Source: an uncultured Candidatus Actinomarina sp. (GTDB lineage Bacteria > Actinomycetota > Acidimicrobiia > Actinomarinales > Actinomarinaceae). From it: a DNA stretch of 64,000 bases. The position numbers and the translations under genes were made by a program. How positions within the stretch are numbered: position 1 is the stretch's first letter; every line of letters begins with the position of its first letter. This document shows, in pieces, positions 45,202 to 54,370 of this stretch. The notes below the pieces were generated by a model. That model had not been told where the DNA came from and made no database searches. It worked only from the letters and a program-made list of their open reading frames with translations. The stretch spans positions 180,191-244,190 of the forward strand of contig CACOBL010000001.1 of assembly GCA_902625455.1 (NCBI GenBank), in the 5' to 3' direction.

Positions 45202-47244
45202 TTAAAACGCAGAAGCAAAAATCAAACTTACTATAGTCATAACTTTGATAACAATATTCATTGCTGGACCAGAAGTATCTTTAAATGGATCACCTATAGT
45301 ATCACCAATTACTGCAGCTTTATGCTCTTCAGATCCTTTACCAGCACCACCACCAGCTTCAATATATTTCTTTGCATTGTCCCATGCACCGCCTGAGTTA
45401 GCCATAAATATTGCAAGTAAAAACCCAGTTACTAATGCACCAGCCAAAAAGCCACCAAGAGCCTCTTTGTTCCAGAAACCAATAATTAAAGGTGATACAA
45501 TTGCAAGACCTCCTGGAAGAAGCATCTCCTTTAAAGCTGCTGAAGTTGCAATATCAACACATTCTTCATATTCAGGAGTTACACCTTCTTTACCTTCACG
45601 CAATCCAGGTATTTCTCTAAATTGACGCCTGACTTCTTCAATCATTTTAAAAGCAGCTCTTCCGACAGCATTAATTGTCATAGCAGCAAATAAGAAAGGA
45701 AACATTCCACCTAAAAACAATCCAGCCGTAACTTCTACTTGTGTAATATCTAGTTCAGTAAGTCCTGCACTTTGCACAAATGCAGAGAATAAAGCTAATG
45801 CGGTCACAGCAGCAGACCCAATTGCAAATCCTTTTGCAATAGCAGCTGTTGTGTTACCTAGTGAATCAAGTTCATCTGTTGCTTTTCTAACTTCAGGATC
45901 AAGATGAGCCATTTCTGCAATACCACCTGCATTATCTGCAATAGGACCATAAGCATCAACTGCAACAGTTATTCCAAGTGTTGCCAAAACACCAATTGCT
46001 GCAACTGCAACGCCATAGATTCCACCGGACTCTCCTAAAGCCCAAGCTCCAGATGTGTAAGCACCACCAACACCAATAACAACTACTATGACAGAGAAAG
46101 CAGCAGAACGCATTCCTTCAGAAATTCCAGATAAAACTACTGTGGCTGGTCCAGTTTTAGCTTGATCTGCAATATTTTTCACAATTGAATAATGATCAGA
46201 GGTAAACCATTCTGATATTTGACCTACAGTAATGCCCACAAGTAAACCGATGATAACGGATATAAATAATCCTATTGGGTTTTCTGAAAAATCAGCAAAC
46301 ATTGTATCAGATAGAAAATACACACCAATAGCCGTTATTCCTGCAGCAGAGTAAGTTCCCCTATGAAGAGCTTGAGCTAATTTACCTTCCTTGGGGACTA
46401 CAAGAAAAGAGGAAACAATTGAAGCAAGCATGCCTATAGTGCCGACTGCAAGAGGGAAAAATAGTAGCGAAGGCAATACATCAGCTCCAGCAAATACAAT
46501 AGCTGCGTAAGCTAACGGCGCTACAAGAGATCCAACGTAGCTTTCAAAAAGATCTGCACCCATTCCTGCTACATCACCAACATTGTCACCAACGTTATCT
46601 GCTATTGTTGCTGGGTTTCTTGGGTCGTCTTCAGGTATTCCTGCCTCTACCTTTCCAACTAAATCTGCACCAACATCTGCTGCTTTTGTATATATACCAC
46701 CACCTACTCGAGCAAAGAGAGCAATGGAGGAGCCACCTAAGCCAATTGCAGCGAGTATGTCATAACCATTTTCTAAATCCATTATGTCAATAAATACCCA
46801 GTAACCTAAAGCGACACCAAGAAGGCCTAATCCAGCAACAGAAAATCCCATCACTGCTCCTCCTCTAAATGCTACAGGTAAAGCTTTGAGCGTTCCTCCG
46901 TCTCTTGCGGCTTCAGTAGTTCTGCCGTTGGCAGCTGTTGCAATTCTCATTCCAATAAAGCCAGCTAGTGATGAAAATAATGCGCCTCCTACAAATGCTA
47001 TTGCCCCATAAGGGTATCCCCAATCAGTTAGGGTCGAAATTAAAACTGCAAGAATGACAACGAAAATACTTACCCAAGAATATTGTCTTTTTAAAAATGC
47101 CATTGAACCTTTTCTTATCGCATCAGATAGGCTTTGAACTTTACTGTCTGTTACTTCTATTGAAAGTATTCTGTTAGCAAAATATGCTGCAAGTCCAAGA
47201 CCTAGCAAAGCAGCAATGATTGAACCTTGGTAATTTAATAACAT
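45202..47244 (-). CDS. hppA: membrane-bound ion-pumping pyrophosphatase
   Basis: This 680-residue enzyme couples pyrophosphate hydrolysis to pumping of H+ or Na+. It has about 16 helices and motifs EAGIPEDDPRNPATIADNVGDNVGDVAGMGADLFESY (here cited in parts: GIPEDDPRNP, DNVGDNVGD, GADLFESYVG), DAYGPIADNAGGIAEM, and the late DTIGDPFKDTSGPA. GNTTAA carries Ala where potassium-independent forms have Lys, so it should need potassium. AAGGGAAA precedes the ATG. H+ versus Na+ pumping cannot be settled by eye. Confidence 0.94.
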   Translation of the reverse strand: MLLNYQGSIIAALLGLGLAAYFANRILSIEVTDSKVQSLSDAIRKGSMAFLKRQYSWVSIFVVILAVLISTLTDWGYPYGAIAFVGGALFSSLAGFIGMRIATAANGRTTEAARDGGTLKALPVAFRGGAVMGFSVAGLGLLGVALGYWVFIDIMDLENGYDILAAIGLGGSSIALFARVGGGIYTKAADVGADLVGKVEAGIPEDDPRNPATIADNVGDNVGDVAGMGADLFESYVGSLVAPLAYAAIVFAGADVLPSLLFFPLAVGTIGMLASIVSSFLVVPKEGKLAQALHRGTYSAAGITAIGVYFLSDTMFADFSENPIGLFISVIIGLLVGITVGQISEWFTSDHYSIVKNIADQAKTGPATVVLSGISEGMRSAAFSVIVVVIGVGGAYTSGAWALGESGGIYGVAVAAIGVLATLGITVAVDAYGPIADNAGGIAEMAHLDPEVRKATDELDSLGNTTAAIAKGFAIGSAAVTALALFSAFVQSAGLTELDITQVEVTAGLFLGGMFPFLFAAMTINAVGRAAFKMIEEVRRQFREIPGLREGKEGVTPEYEECVDIATSAALKEMLLPGGLAIVSPLIIGFWNKEALGGFLAGALVTGFLLAIFMANSGGAWDNAKKYIEAGGGAGKGSEEHKAAVIGDTIGDPFKDTSGPAMNIVIKVMTIVSLIFASAF

Positions 47245-47306
47245 TTAATTTCCCTTTTTTTAAACAAATTAATGATAATAAAATTAAATAATTTTGTAGC
47301 AAAATT

Positions 47307-48533
47307 TTACTCTACTACGGGTGTTTCGAACCTTTCATCATCATCTCGCTCAGACAATGGGACTTTTTGCAATATTCTATTAAGCAATATAGGAGCAATT
47401 ACTGTCGTTACTATTACCATCCAGATAATTATTGAGATAATATCACCTGTAATTATGTCAGATAGCGTAGTTGTAGCAACAGCAACAAATATCAACCCAA
47501 CCTCACCTCTTGGAGACATTCCAATTCCAATCAAAGAAGTATTTAAACCTTTGCCCATAGCTCCTAATGCTGAAACATATTTACCAACAAACGCTAGAAG
47601 GCTGACCAGCATTCCATATAAAAATACATCTACTGAAGCCAAAGTTTGAATATTTACCTCGGAACCTATGTATACGAAAAATATAGGAACAAGGAGAAAG
47701 TTTAGAGGCTTCATCTCTTCTCTAATTCTATGGGTCATGCCTGATTCACCAGCAACAACGCCACCAGCGAAAGCTCCTACAATTGGATGAAGTCCTACAA
47801 AGTGTGCTGCTGCACCAAGCAACATTGCAAAAATAAAGCTTCCCGTTACAAATGTTCCTGGTGATGGAATTTTTACAAAAAAGTTAAATATAGGTTTTGA
47901 AAGTTTTCTTCCAACAATTACTACTGCAACTAAAAAACCAACTGCCTTTGCGCTAATTATTCCAAGATCTACTATTGAGAAATCGCCTGAACTTCCTAAA
48001 ACACCCGCAACAACAGTGAGAATTAATAAACCTAAAATATCATCGACAACTGCTGCACCAATTATTGTTTTTGCTTCTCTTGATTTCAAAGCACCTAAAT
48101 CTCCAAACACTCTTGCAGTAATACCTACTGAGGTTGCTGTCATTGCTGCACCAACAAATAAAGCTATTCCGAACTGATTTTCTCCACCTAAATTTAATGC
48201 ATAGATCGAGCCAAAACCTAGAGCAAATGGCGCTACAACACCTATTAGTGCTACAAGAAGAGATGTTGAACCTAATTCTATAAACTCATCTAAATTTGTT
48301 TCAAGTCCTACTTCAAATAACAAAAGTACTACACCAATCTCAGCTAATGTTGATACAACATCTCCAGATTCAAAATGTGGTAGGAGGCCTAATCCGTAAT
48401 AACCGATAATAATTCCTATAACTAACTCACCTATAACTGCTGGTTGATTTATTCTTCTCATTAATTCTGCACCAAACTTTGCAGCTACTAATATGATGGC
48501 AATTTCTAAAAACTTTTCAATAATTGTTTCCAT
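47307..48533 (-). CDS. monovalent cation/proton antiporter, CPA2 type
   Basis: The 408-residue membrane protein has about twelve to thirteen helices. NQPAVIGELVIGIIIGYYGLGLLP, GLETNLDEFIELG and the ion-site region AAVVDDILGLLIL (two adjacent Asp, about residues 160-161) place it with NapA/Kef-type antiporters; the Asp pair is typical of electrogenic exchangers. There is no C-terminal RCK/TrkA domain, unlike KefB/C. Next to hppA it may use or balance the ion gradient. TAAAAT lies 8 nt before the ATG. Confidence 0.88.
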   Translation of the reverse strand: METIIEKFLEIAIILVAAKFGAELMRRINQPAVIGELVIGIIIGYYGLGLLPHFESGDVVSTLAEIGVVLLLFEVGLETNLDEFIELGSTSLLVALIGVVAPFALGFGSIYALNLGGENQFGIALFVGAAMTATSVGITARVFGDLGALKSREAKTIIGAAVVDDILGLLILTVVAGVLGSSGDFSIVDLGIISAKAVGFLVAVVIVGRKLSKPIFNFFVKIPSPGTFVTGSFIFAMLLGAAAHFVGLHPIVGAFAGGVVAGESGMTHRIREEMKPLNFLLVPIFFVYIGSEVNIQTLASVDVFLYGMLVSLLAFVGKYVSALGAMGKGLNTSLIGIGMSPRGEVGLIFVAVATTTLSDIITGDIISIIIWMVIVTTVIAPILLNRILQKVPLSERDDDERFETPVVE

Positions 48534-48612
48534 GATGCTTTATTTTAAATGAGCACAGATTAAATGATAATAAAACAAAAACAAGTCTATGGAATAAATG
48601 AAGAATAAATAA

Positions 48613-48618
48613 TATAAT
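48613..48618 (+). promoter_or_regulatory. -10 box of leuC
   Basis: A perfect TATAAT ends 11 nt before the leuC ATG at 48630, with no Shine-Dalgarno sequence between. Transcription would start 0-5 nt before the ATG. No clear -35 is present. Confidence 0.55.
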
Positions 48619-48629
48619 TTATATCTGAA

Positions 48630-50027
48630 ATGGGAAAAACGTTATTTGAAAAAATTTGGGATAAGCATCTTGTTGCATCCATTGATGAAAGTACAAATTT
48701 AATATTTGTAGATCTTCACCTAGTTCATGAAGTAACTTCTCCTCAAGCGTTTGATAGCCTTAGAATTGCTGGTAGGTCTGTTAAGCATCCTGAACTTACT
48801 CTAGCAACTATAGACCACGGTGTTCCAACCTCTGACAGATTACTTGGAATTAAAGATCCTTTATCAAAAATTCAGATAGAAGCATTAGAAACTAATTGCA
48901 AAGAATTTGGAGTCACATTGTTTGGTATTGACGATCCACGTCAAGGAATCGTGCATGTTATAGGACCGGAACAAGGAATAACCCAACCAGGAATGACAAT
49001 TGTTTGCGGTGATAGCCATACAGCAACTCATGGGGCATTCGGTGCATTGGCTTTTGGAATAGGAACTTCAGAAGTAGAACATGTTCTAGCAACACAAACA
49101 CTGGCAATGGAAAAACCTAAAACTATGAAAGTTGAAGTAATTGGAGATGTATCTGAAGGAGTTGGACCAAAAGATATAATTTTAGGAATAATTAAAAAAA
49201 TTGGAACTGGTGGAGGTGCTGGTCATGTTATTGAGTATGTAGGAGATGTTATTCAAAATATGAGTATGGAAAATAGAATGACTATCTGCAACATGTCAAT
49301 TGAGGGTGGTGCTAGAGCAGGAATGATTGCACCAGATAAAATAACTTTTAATTATTTAAAAGACAAAAATTATGCTCCTAAAGATTCTGAATGGGATAAC
49401 GCTACTGATGAATGGAGTAAATTATATTCTGATAAAGATGCTGTATTTGACAAAGTTGTAACAATAAACGCAACTGAACTTGAACCGTCTATATCTTGGG
49501 GTACAAACCCTTCACAGGTAATTTTTATAAATGATACCATTCCTCATCCAAAAGATTTTGATGAAGAATCTGAAAAAGAAGCAGCTTCAAGAGCTTTAGA
49601 ATATATGGACTTAAAACCAGGGGAAAAAATTAGTGAGATTAAATTGGACAGAGTTTTTATTGGTAGCTGTACAAATGGAAGAATCGAAGATTTAAGGGAA
49701 GCTGCAGAAGTAGTAAAAGGAAAAAAAGTTTCAGAAACAATTGGCGCAATGATTGTTCCTGGCTCAACGCTCGTTAAAAAACAGGCAGAAGAAGAAGGGT
49801 TAGACAAAATATTTATTGAGGCGGGTTTTGACTGGAGAGAAGCAGGTTGCTCAATGTGCTTAGGAATGAATCCAGATATTTTAAGCCCTGGTGAAAGGTG
49901 TGCCTCTACATCAAATAGAAACTACGAAGGTAGGCAAGGCGCTGGAGGTCGAACCCACTTAGTAAGTCCAAAAATGGCAGCTGCTGCAGCTCTATATGGA
50001 AAATTTGTTGATATTAGGAACATATAA
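48630..50027 (+). CDS. leuC: 3-isopropylmalate dehydratase large subunit
   Basis: LeuC with LeuD isomerises 2- to 3-isopropylmalate in leucine synthesis. The 465-residue aconitase-family protein has [27 protein letters not shown] (first cluster Cys in VCGDSHT, about residue 130), [17 protein letters not shown] and the Cys pair [11 protein letters not shown] for the [4Fe-4S] cluster, all three ligands present. It is normal length. leuD starts on the base after its stop codon. Leucine synthesis is thus kept besides LIV uptake. Confidence 0.96.
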   Translation: MGKTLFEKIWDKHLVASIDESTNLIFVDLHLVHEVTSPQAFDSLRIAGRSVKHPELTLATIDHGVPTSDRLLGIKDPLSKIQIEALETNCKEFGVTLFGIDDPRQGIVHVIGPEQGITQPGMTIVCGDSHTATHGAFGALAFGIGTSEVEHVLATQTLAMEKPKTMKVEVIGDVSEGVGPKDIILGIIKKIGTGGGAGHVIEYVGDVIQNMSMENRMTICNMSIEGGARAGMIAPDKITFNYLKDKNYAPKDSEWDNATDEWSKLYSDKDAVFDKVVTINATELEPSISWGTNPSQVIFINDTIPHPKDFDEESEKEAASRALEYMDLKPGEKISEIKLDRVFIGSCTNGRIEDLREAAEVVKGKKVSETIGAMIVPGSTLVKKQAEEEGLDKIFIEAGFDWREAGCSMCLGMNPDILSPGERCASTSNRNYEGRQGAGGRTHLVSPKMAAAAALYGKFVDIRNI

Positions 50028-50615
50028 TTGAAGAAATTAAAAACTATTAATTCAACGATGCTTCCACTTAATATGTCAAATGTTGATACTGACCAAATAA
50101 TGCCAAAACAATTTCTTAAGCGTGTTGAGCGTTCAGGTTATGGTAAGTACTTGTTTTATGATTGGAAAAAAGATCCCGAATTTCCTTTAAACAATAAAAT
50201 ATATCAGGGATCAAAGGTTTTAGTTGCTGGAGATAATTTTGGTACTGGTTCTTCAAGAGAACATGCGCCTTGGGGCCTGCAAGATTGGGGGTTCGATGCA
50301 ATAATTTCGAGTAAATTTGCTGACATTTTTAGATTAAATTCAATCAACATCGGCCTTGTTCCTATAGAGACAGATCAAAAAAATGTAGAGGCGCTTTTTA
50401 CAAAAATTGAAGCTGATCCGAGTACAAATGTTCAAATTTCTATTGAAAACAAAACTGTTCAATGTGAAGAAATTGCATTTTCATTTGATTTAGACGATTT
50501 TTCTCAAAAACGAATCCTCGAAGGATTAGACAAAATTGATATATCATTGGGATATACAGATCAAATAGATAACTTTAGTAAATCTAGAAAAAAGTGGATG
50601 CCTAAACTAACTTAG
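50028..50615 (+). CDS. leuD: 3-isopropylmalate dehydratase small subunit
   Basis: The small swivelling subunit, 195 residues. SNVDTDQIMPKQFLKRVERSGYG and GDNFGTGSSREHAPWGLQDWGF are the LeuD hallmarks. The start is TTG at 50028, directly after the leuC stop; it gives the normal N-terminal length, while the first ATG would cut off residues. The 3' end overlaps the convergent alanine dehydrogenase gene by 14 bp. Confidence 0.95.
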   Translation: MKKLKTINSTMLPLNMSNVDTDQIMPKQFLKRVERSGYGKYLFYDWKKDPEFPLNNKIYQGSKVLVAGDNFGTGSSREHAPWGLQDWGFDAIISSKFADIFRLNSINIGLVPIETDQKNVEALFTKIEADPSTNVQISIENKTVQCEEIAFSFDLDDFSQKRILEGLDKIDISLGYTDQIDNFSKSRKKWMPKLT

Positions 50616-51705
50616 ACAAAGTTAGACTTAAGCTGTCTGCGACCTCTTCTGATAATAAAAGTCCATTGTGAATTTGCAATGATGGATTTAAACTTTTGTT
50701 ATTTTTATATTCATCAAACCAATTTTCAATTAAAAGATTGCCAACATATTTTTGTAAATTTGTAGATAGCTCAATAGACGACGTTCTAGGAACTGCACCG
50801 GGTAAGTTTGCAATTGCAGAGACTATGACACCATTTCTTATTTCAAAAGGTTCGCTGTGAGTGTTGGGTTTAACACCTTCAACACAACCACCTTGATCAA
50901 TAGCAACATCAATAATGACACTTCCTTTTTCCATTTTATTTATATCTTCTTCTGATATTACAATCGGAGGCTTTCTACCTGGTAACAAAACGGCCCCGAT
51001 TACCAAATCAGCTAATCTAACTGCATTTGCAGCTTCTTCAGTTCCATTAACAAATGTCGAAATGTTTTCTCCATATTGATTTTTCAAATCCTCCAAAGTA
51101 TTTTCGTTCACATCAATCGCAGTAACCGAAGCTCCAATTTGAATTGATTTGTGTATTGAAGCTCTGCCGACTTCTCCACAGCCTATTATTGTTACTTTTG
51201 AATTTTTTTCCTCTGAAATTGCGGATAGAAGTACTCCTTTGCCTTTTGCTGAATATTCTAAAAATTGCATACCTTTTTGAACTGCTAATTTACCTGCAAT
51301 CTTTGACATAGGTATCAACAAGGGATATTCTTTTCCATTCATTATCATTTCAGTTGCGATAGCAGTTAACTTTTTATCGAGTAATGCTTTTGTTAGTGAT
51401 ATATTTGATGATAAATGAAGATATCCAAATAAAACATGGGATGAATTTAACAATTCAAGTTCTTGTGGTTGAGGCTCCTTTACTTTACATATAATTTCAG
51501 AAATTTCATAAAGCTCTTGTGCTGTGTTTACTATTTTTGCTCCAGCATCCTCATAATTTTTATCGGTAAATCCAGAACCTAATCCTGCTTGTGTTTCAAC
51601 AAAAATATCAGCTAAACCGGTAAATTGGGTAATGTGCTGAGGGATTAATGCAACCCTTCCTTCATCTTTTTTGACTTCTCTTGGAATCCCAAGCTTTTTA
51701 ATCAT
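50602..51705 (-). CDS. ald: alanine dehydrogenase
   Basis: Ald interconverts L-alanine and pyruvate plus ammonia with NAD. The 367-residue protein begins LGIPREVKKDEGRVALIP, has FVETQAGLGSGFTDKNYEDAGAKI, the substrate region HVLFGYLHLSSN, the NAD-binding IIGCGEVGRASIHKSIQIGA (about 174-193) and DVAIDQGGCVEG. All family motifs are present and length is normal. It overlaps the dioxygenase-like gene by 8 bp, so the two form an operon. Confidence 0.95.
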   Translation of the reverse strand: MIKKLGIPREVKKDEGRVALIPQHITQFTGLADIFVETQAGLGSGFTDKNYEDAGAKIVNTAQELYEISEIICKVKEPQPQELELLNSSHVLFGYLHLSSNISLTKALLDKKLTAIATEMIMNGKEYPLLIPMSKIAGKLAVQKGMQFLEYSAKGKGVLLSAISEEKNSKVTIIGCGEVGRASIHKSIQIGASVTAIDVNENTLEDLKNQYGENISTFVNGTEEAANAVRLADLVIGAVLLPGRKPPIVISEEDINKMEKGSVIIDVAIDQGGCVEGVKPNTHSEPFEIRNGVIVSAIANLPGAVPRTSSIELSTNLQKYVGNLLIENWFDEYKNNKSLNPSLQIHNGLLLSEEVADSLSLTLSKLV

Positions 51706-52813
51706 TCGCTGGAACTGTCTCCTGTAAATGTTTATCTAAATACTTCATGAATGGAGTTCCTCCGGTACCAACAATATTAGAATTCGAATCATTTGTTAAA
51801 GACTGTTCATAGATATATACTCTCGCATACTCAAGGTGCTTGTCTCTGAAGGTATGAACCTCTTTTATTAATTCATTAATTACTGTGATTGATTCTTCAT
51901 CTATATCTAATTTAGTTCTTTCATTTTTAGACCATTCATCTAAGCCATTTAATAGCTCTCTATGCTCTTTGGGCATATATAATCTCATCTCATCAAGATA
52001 CTCTCTTAAAGGATCATTTGAATGAGTTACTCCCAGGAGAGCATCTAAAGCAGGAACAATTGAACTTTGGGCACCTGTTTCCCCTCTAAAAATCTGTGGT
52101 TCACCACCGTATGCATCAACTCCTTCATAAATTACACCATTTGGTGTTGCAGGATTATTTTTCCATCCAAAAATGTAGGGCCTTACTCGGTTGTAATATA
52201 TAAATGGATCACATTTTTCTGGCATTCTATTCATTATTGCATTTATTTTTTTGATGCTATCTAACGCTTTTTGTAAATATGATTTATCTAAGTTTTTATC
52301 AAGAAAAAAGGATTTCAAACTTGATAAAATCTCTTTCGCTTCATATTCAATGGCAACATGAATCATAATAAACCAATCTTCATCAACTCCACCTAGAAAA
52401 TTTTGCATAATAGAAATATTTTCAACATCAAAAGGTTTGTCGGGGTTTGCTATCTTCCAATTATTTAAAGCATATGAAGCATAGGAAAGTATTGGGGGTC
52501 TATCAAGCTTTTGTGAAATATCATACCAAGTTTTTGAAATTTGAATTGGTATTATATTTTCAACTTTACTTTTTCCCCACATGTAAGCATGCCCGATGTA
52601 AGAATATAAAAGCATTGCTCTCTCAAGTTCGCTAAAAGATAGTCTTGAAATATCTTTTTCAGTTTCAAGCTTTGCAACTCTATCTGTTATTTGTTCGTTG
52701 GCTAAAACTTTTGGTAACTCTTCTGCAAGAAGTTCAATATCTTCAAAACCTTCAGGTAACTGTTCACAAATAACTTTTGGAATAAACCCGCTATTTAAGA
52801 TATCTAGATTCAT
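51698..52813 (-). CDS. indoleamine 2,3-dioxygenase family heme protein
   Basis: The 371-residue protein matches the IDO family, which opens the indole ring of tryptophan or relatives using heme and oxygen. Family segments are PPILSYASYALNNWK, DWFIMIHVAIE, YIFGWK, FRGETGAQSSIVPALDALLGV, and the proximal heme His in FRDKHLEYARVYI (about residue 337), then GTGGTPFMKYL. Whether it makes N-formylkynurenine is not shown; no kynurenine formamidase or kynureninase is in the window. TATAGT (minus) and GGGGGAAA precede the ATG. It is upstream of ald. Confidence 0.87.
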   Translation of the reverse strand: MNLDILNSGFIPKVICEQLPEGFEDIELLAEELPKVLANEQITDRVAKLETEKDISRLSFSELERAMLLYSYIGHAYMWGKSKVENIIPIQISKTWYDISQKLDRPPILSYASYALNNWKIANPDKPFDVENISIMQNFLGGVDEDWFIMIHVAIEYEAKEILSSLKSFFLDKNLDKSYLQKALDSIKKINAIMNRMPEKCDPFIYYNRVRPYIFGWKNNPATPNGVIYEGVDAYGGEPQIFRGETGAQSSIVPALDALLGVTHSNDPLREYLDEMRLYMPKEHRELLNGLDEWSKNERTKLDIDEESITVINELIKEVHTFRDKHLEYARVYIYEQSLTNDSNSNIVGTGGTPFMKYLDKHLQETVPAND

Positions 52814-52862
52814 ATTTCCCCCATGACTATAGATTTATTACTTCTACATTACAATGGTAAAC

Positions 52863-52868
52863 TATGTT
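52863..52868 (+). promoter_or_regulatory. -10 box of photolyase-related gene
   Basis: TATGTT ends 8 nt before ATG 52877 with no ribosome-binding site between. It is one reason for placing the start at 52877 and not at ATG 52823. Confidence 0.4.
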
Positions 52869-52876
52869 CGAATAAC

Positions 52877-54370
52877 ATGGAAAGCAATTTTTTTATAATA
52901 CTCGGCAATCAGCTCTTTAATCCAAAAATACTCAATAAAAATAACTGTGATGAAGTTTTCATGGCTGAAGACCTTGGATTGTGTACTTATTTCAAACACC
53001 ATAAAGCGAAACTATATTTATTTTTAACAGCGATGAGAGAGTACCGAGATGAACTAACAAAAAATTCAATTAAAGTAAATTACTTCAAGTTAGATGAAAG
53101 AAATGACAGCGATAAGTACTCCATATTCTTGGCTAAATTCTTAAAATCAAAAAAAATAAACCATATACATATTTTTGAAATAGAAGATAAAGAATTTGAA
53201 TTTGAATTAGTTTCACATTTAAAAAAAGAAGAGATTGAAATAACATTTATTAAATCTCCAATGTTTTTATTTGAAAGAGAAGATTTTGTACCCATGGCTA
53301 AAGGTAAAAAAGTTTACAGAATGTCTTCTTTTTATCAAAAAGCTAGAAAAAGTCTAAATATATTGGTTGATGAAGATCAGAAACCCATTGGAGGTAAGTG
53401 GTCATTTGATGAAGAGAACAGAAAAAAAATTCCTAAAGGAGTAGAGCCTCCAAAAATATTAAAGTTTAAATCATCCCAACATCACAACGACATAGTTAAT
53501 TTGATTAACAAAAACTTTAATAAACACCCTGGAAACTTAGGAAATGTTTGGTTTCCAGTCACAAGAAGGGGAGCTGAAAAACAACTCGAAGATTTTTTAA
53601 AAAACAAATTTACAAATTTTGGTATTTATGAAGATGCGATGTTAGAGGGAAATAATTTTCTATTTCATAGTTGTATAAGTGCAATGTTAAATATTGGTTT
53701 ACTAGATCCGAATACCGTTATTAAGAAAACTATGAAGTATGCATCAGATAATGATATTCCAATTAATTCACTTGAAGGTTTTATTAGACAGATTATCGGC
53801 TGGCGTGAATTTATAAGAGGTATTTATCATGAAGAGGGAGCTTTTCAAATTAAACAAAATTATTGGAATCACGAAAAGAAGTTGACGAAGTCTTGGTACG
53901 AAGGAACAACTGGCATAGACCCTCTTGATGATTGTATCAAAACTACTTTAAATGATGGATACATTCATCACATACCAAGGTTGATGGTAATCAGTAACAT
54001 TATGAATCTTGCTGGAATTTCCCCTAAAGAAATTTATAAATGGTTTATGGAAATGTATATAGACTCTTCAGATTGGGTGATGGTACCAAATGTATTCGGA
54101 ATGGCAACATATGCTGATGGTGGTCTTATGTCAACAAAGCCTTACACATGTGGATCAAATTATATTTTAAAAATGTCCAATTATAAAAAGGGTGATTGGT
54201 GCGATATTTTAGACGGACTTTATTGGAAATTTACGGAAGAAAATAGAACTTTTTATGAAAATAATCCACGACTTGCACTATTAACTCGTTCACTTGACAA
54301 AATGAATCTAGAAAGAAAACAGCATATTTTTGAACAAGCAGAAAAGTTTATAGAAAAAAATACAAATTAA
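52877..54370 (+). CDS. photolyase-related protein (FeS-BCP/PhrB-like family) with incomplete cluster ligands
   Basis: The protein belongs to the deoxyribodipyrimidine photolyase-related family whose characterised member PhrB repairs (6-4) photoproducts with FAD. I take ATG 52877, giving 497 residues and the usual start FFIILGNQLF; ATG 52823 adds 18 odd residues. It keeps EGFIRQIIGWREFIRG, the His pair in YIHHIPRLM (364-365) and MATYADGGLMSTKPY. Of four expected Fe-S Cys, Cys353 and Cys442 are present, but the CxxC is replaced in MSNYKKGDWC (433-442). The cluster may be absent. It converges on the GDPD gene with a 4-bp overlap. Confidence 0.88.
   Translation: MESNFFIILGNQLFNPKILNKNNCDEVFMAEDLGLCTYFKHHKAKLYLFLTAMREYRDELTKNSIKVNYFKLDERNDSDKYSIFLAKFLKSKKINHIHIFEIEDKEFEFELVSHLKKEEIEITFIKSPMFLFEREDFVPMAKGKKVYRMSSFYQKARKSLNILVDEDQKPIGGKWSFDEENRKKIPKGVEPPKILKFKSSQHHNDIVNLINKNFNKHPGNLGNVWFPVTRRGAEKQLEDFLKNKFTNFGIYEDAMLEGNNFLFHSCISAMLNIGLLDPNTVIKKTMKYASDNDIPINSLEGFIRQIIGWREFIRGIYHEEGAFQIKQNYWNHEKKLTKSWYEGTTGIDPLDDCIKTTLNDGYIHHIPRLMVISNIMNLAGISPKEIYKWFMEMYIDSSDWVMVPNVFGMATYADGGLMSTKPYTCGSNYILKMSNYKKGDWCDILDGLYWKFTEENRTFYENNPRLALLTRSLDKMNLERKQHIFEQAEKFIEKNTN

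Noticed and set aside
47272..47649. Long open frames antisense to real genes, for example over the antiporter gene and over hppA (45245-45625)
   Set aside because: They have no family features, lie fully inside well-supported genes and follow from the codon use of the opposite strand.
52823..52876. ATG at 52823 as start of the photolyase-related gene
   Set aside because: Family proteins begin at the strand FFIILGNQL; ATG 52877 fits this and leaves room for a promoter.
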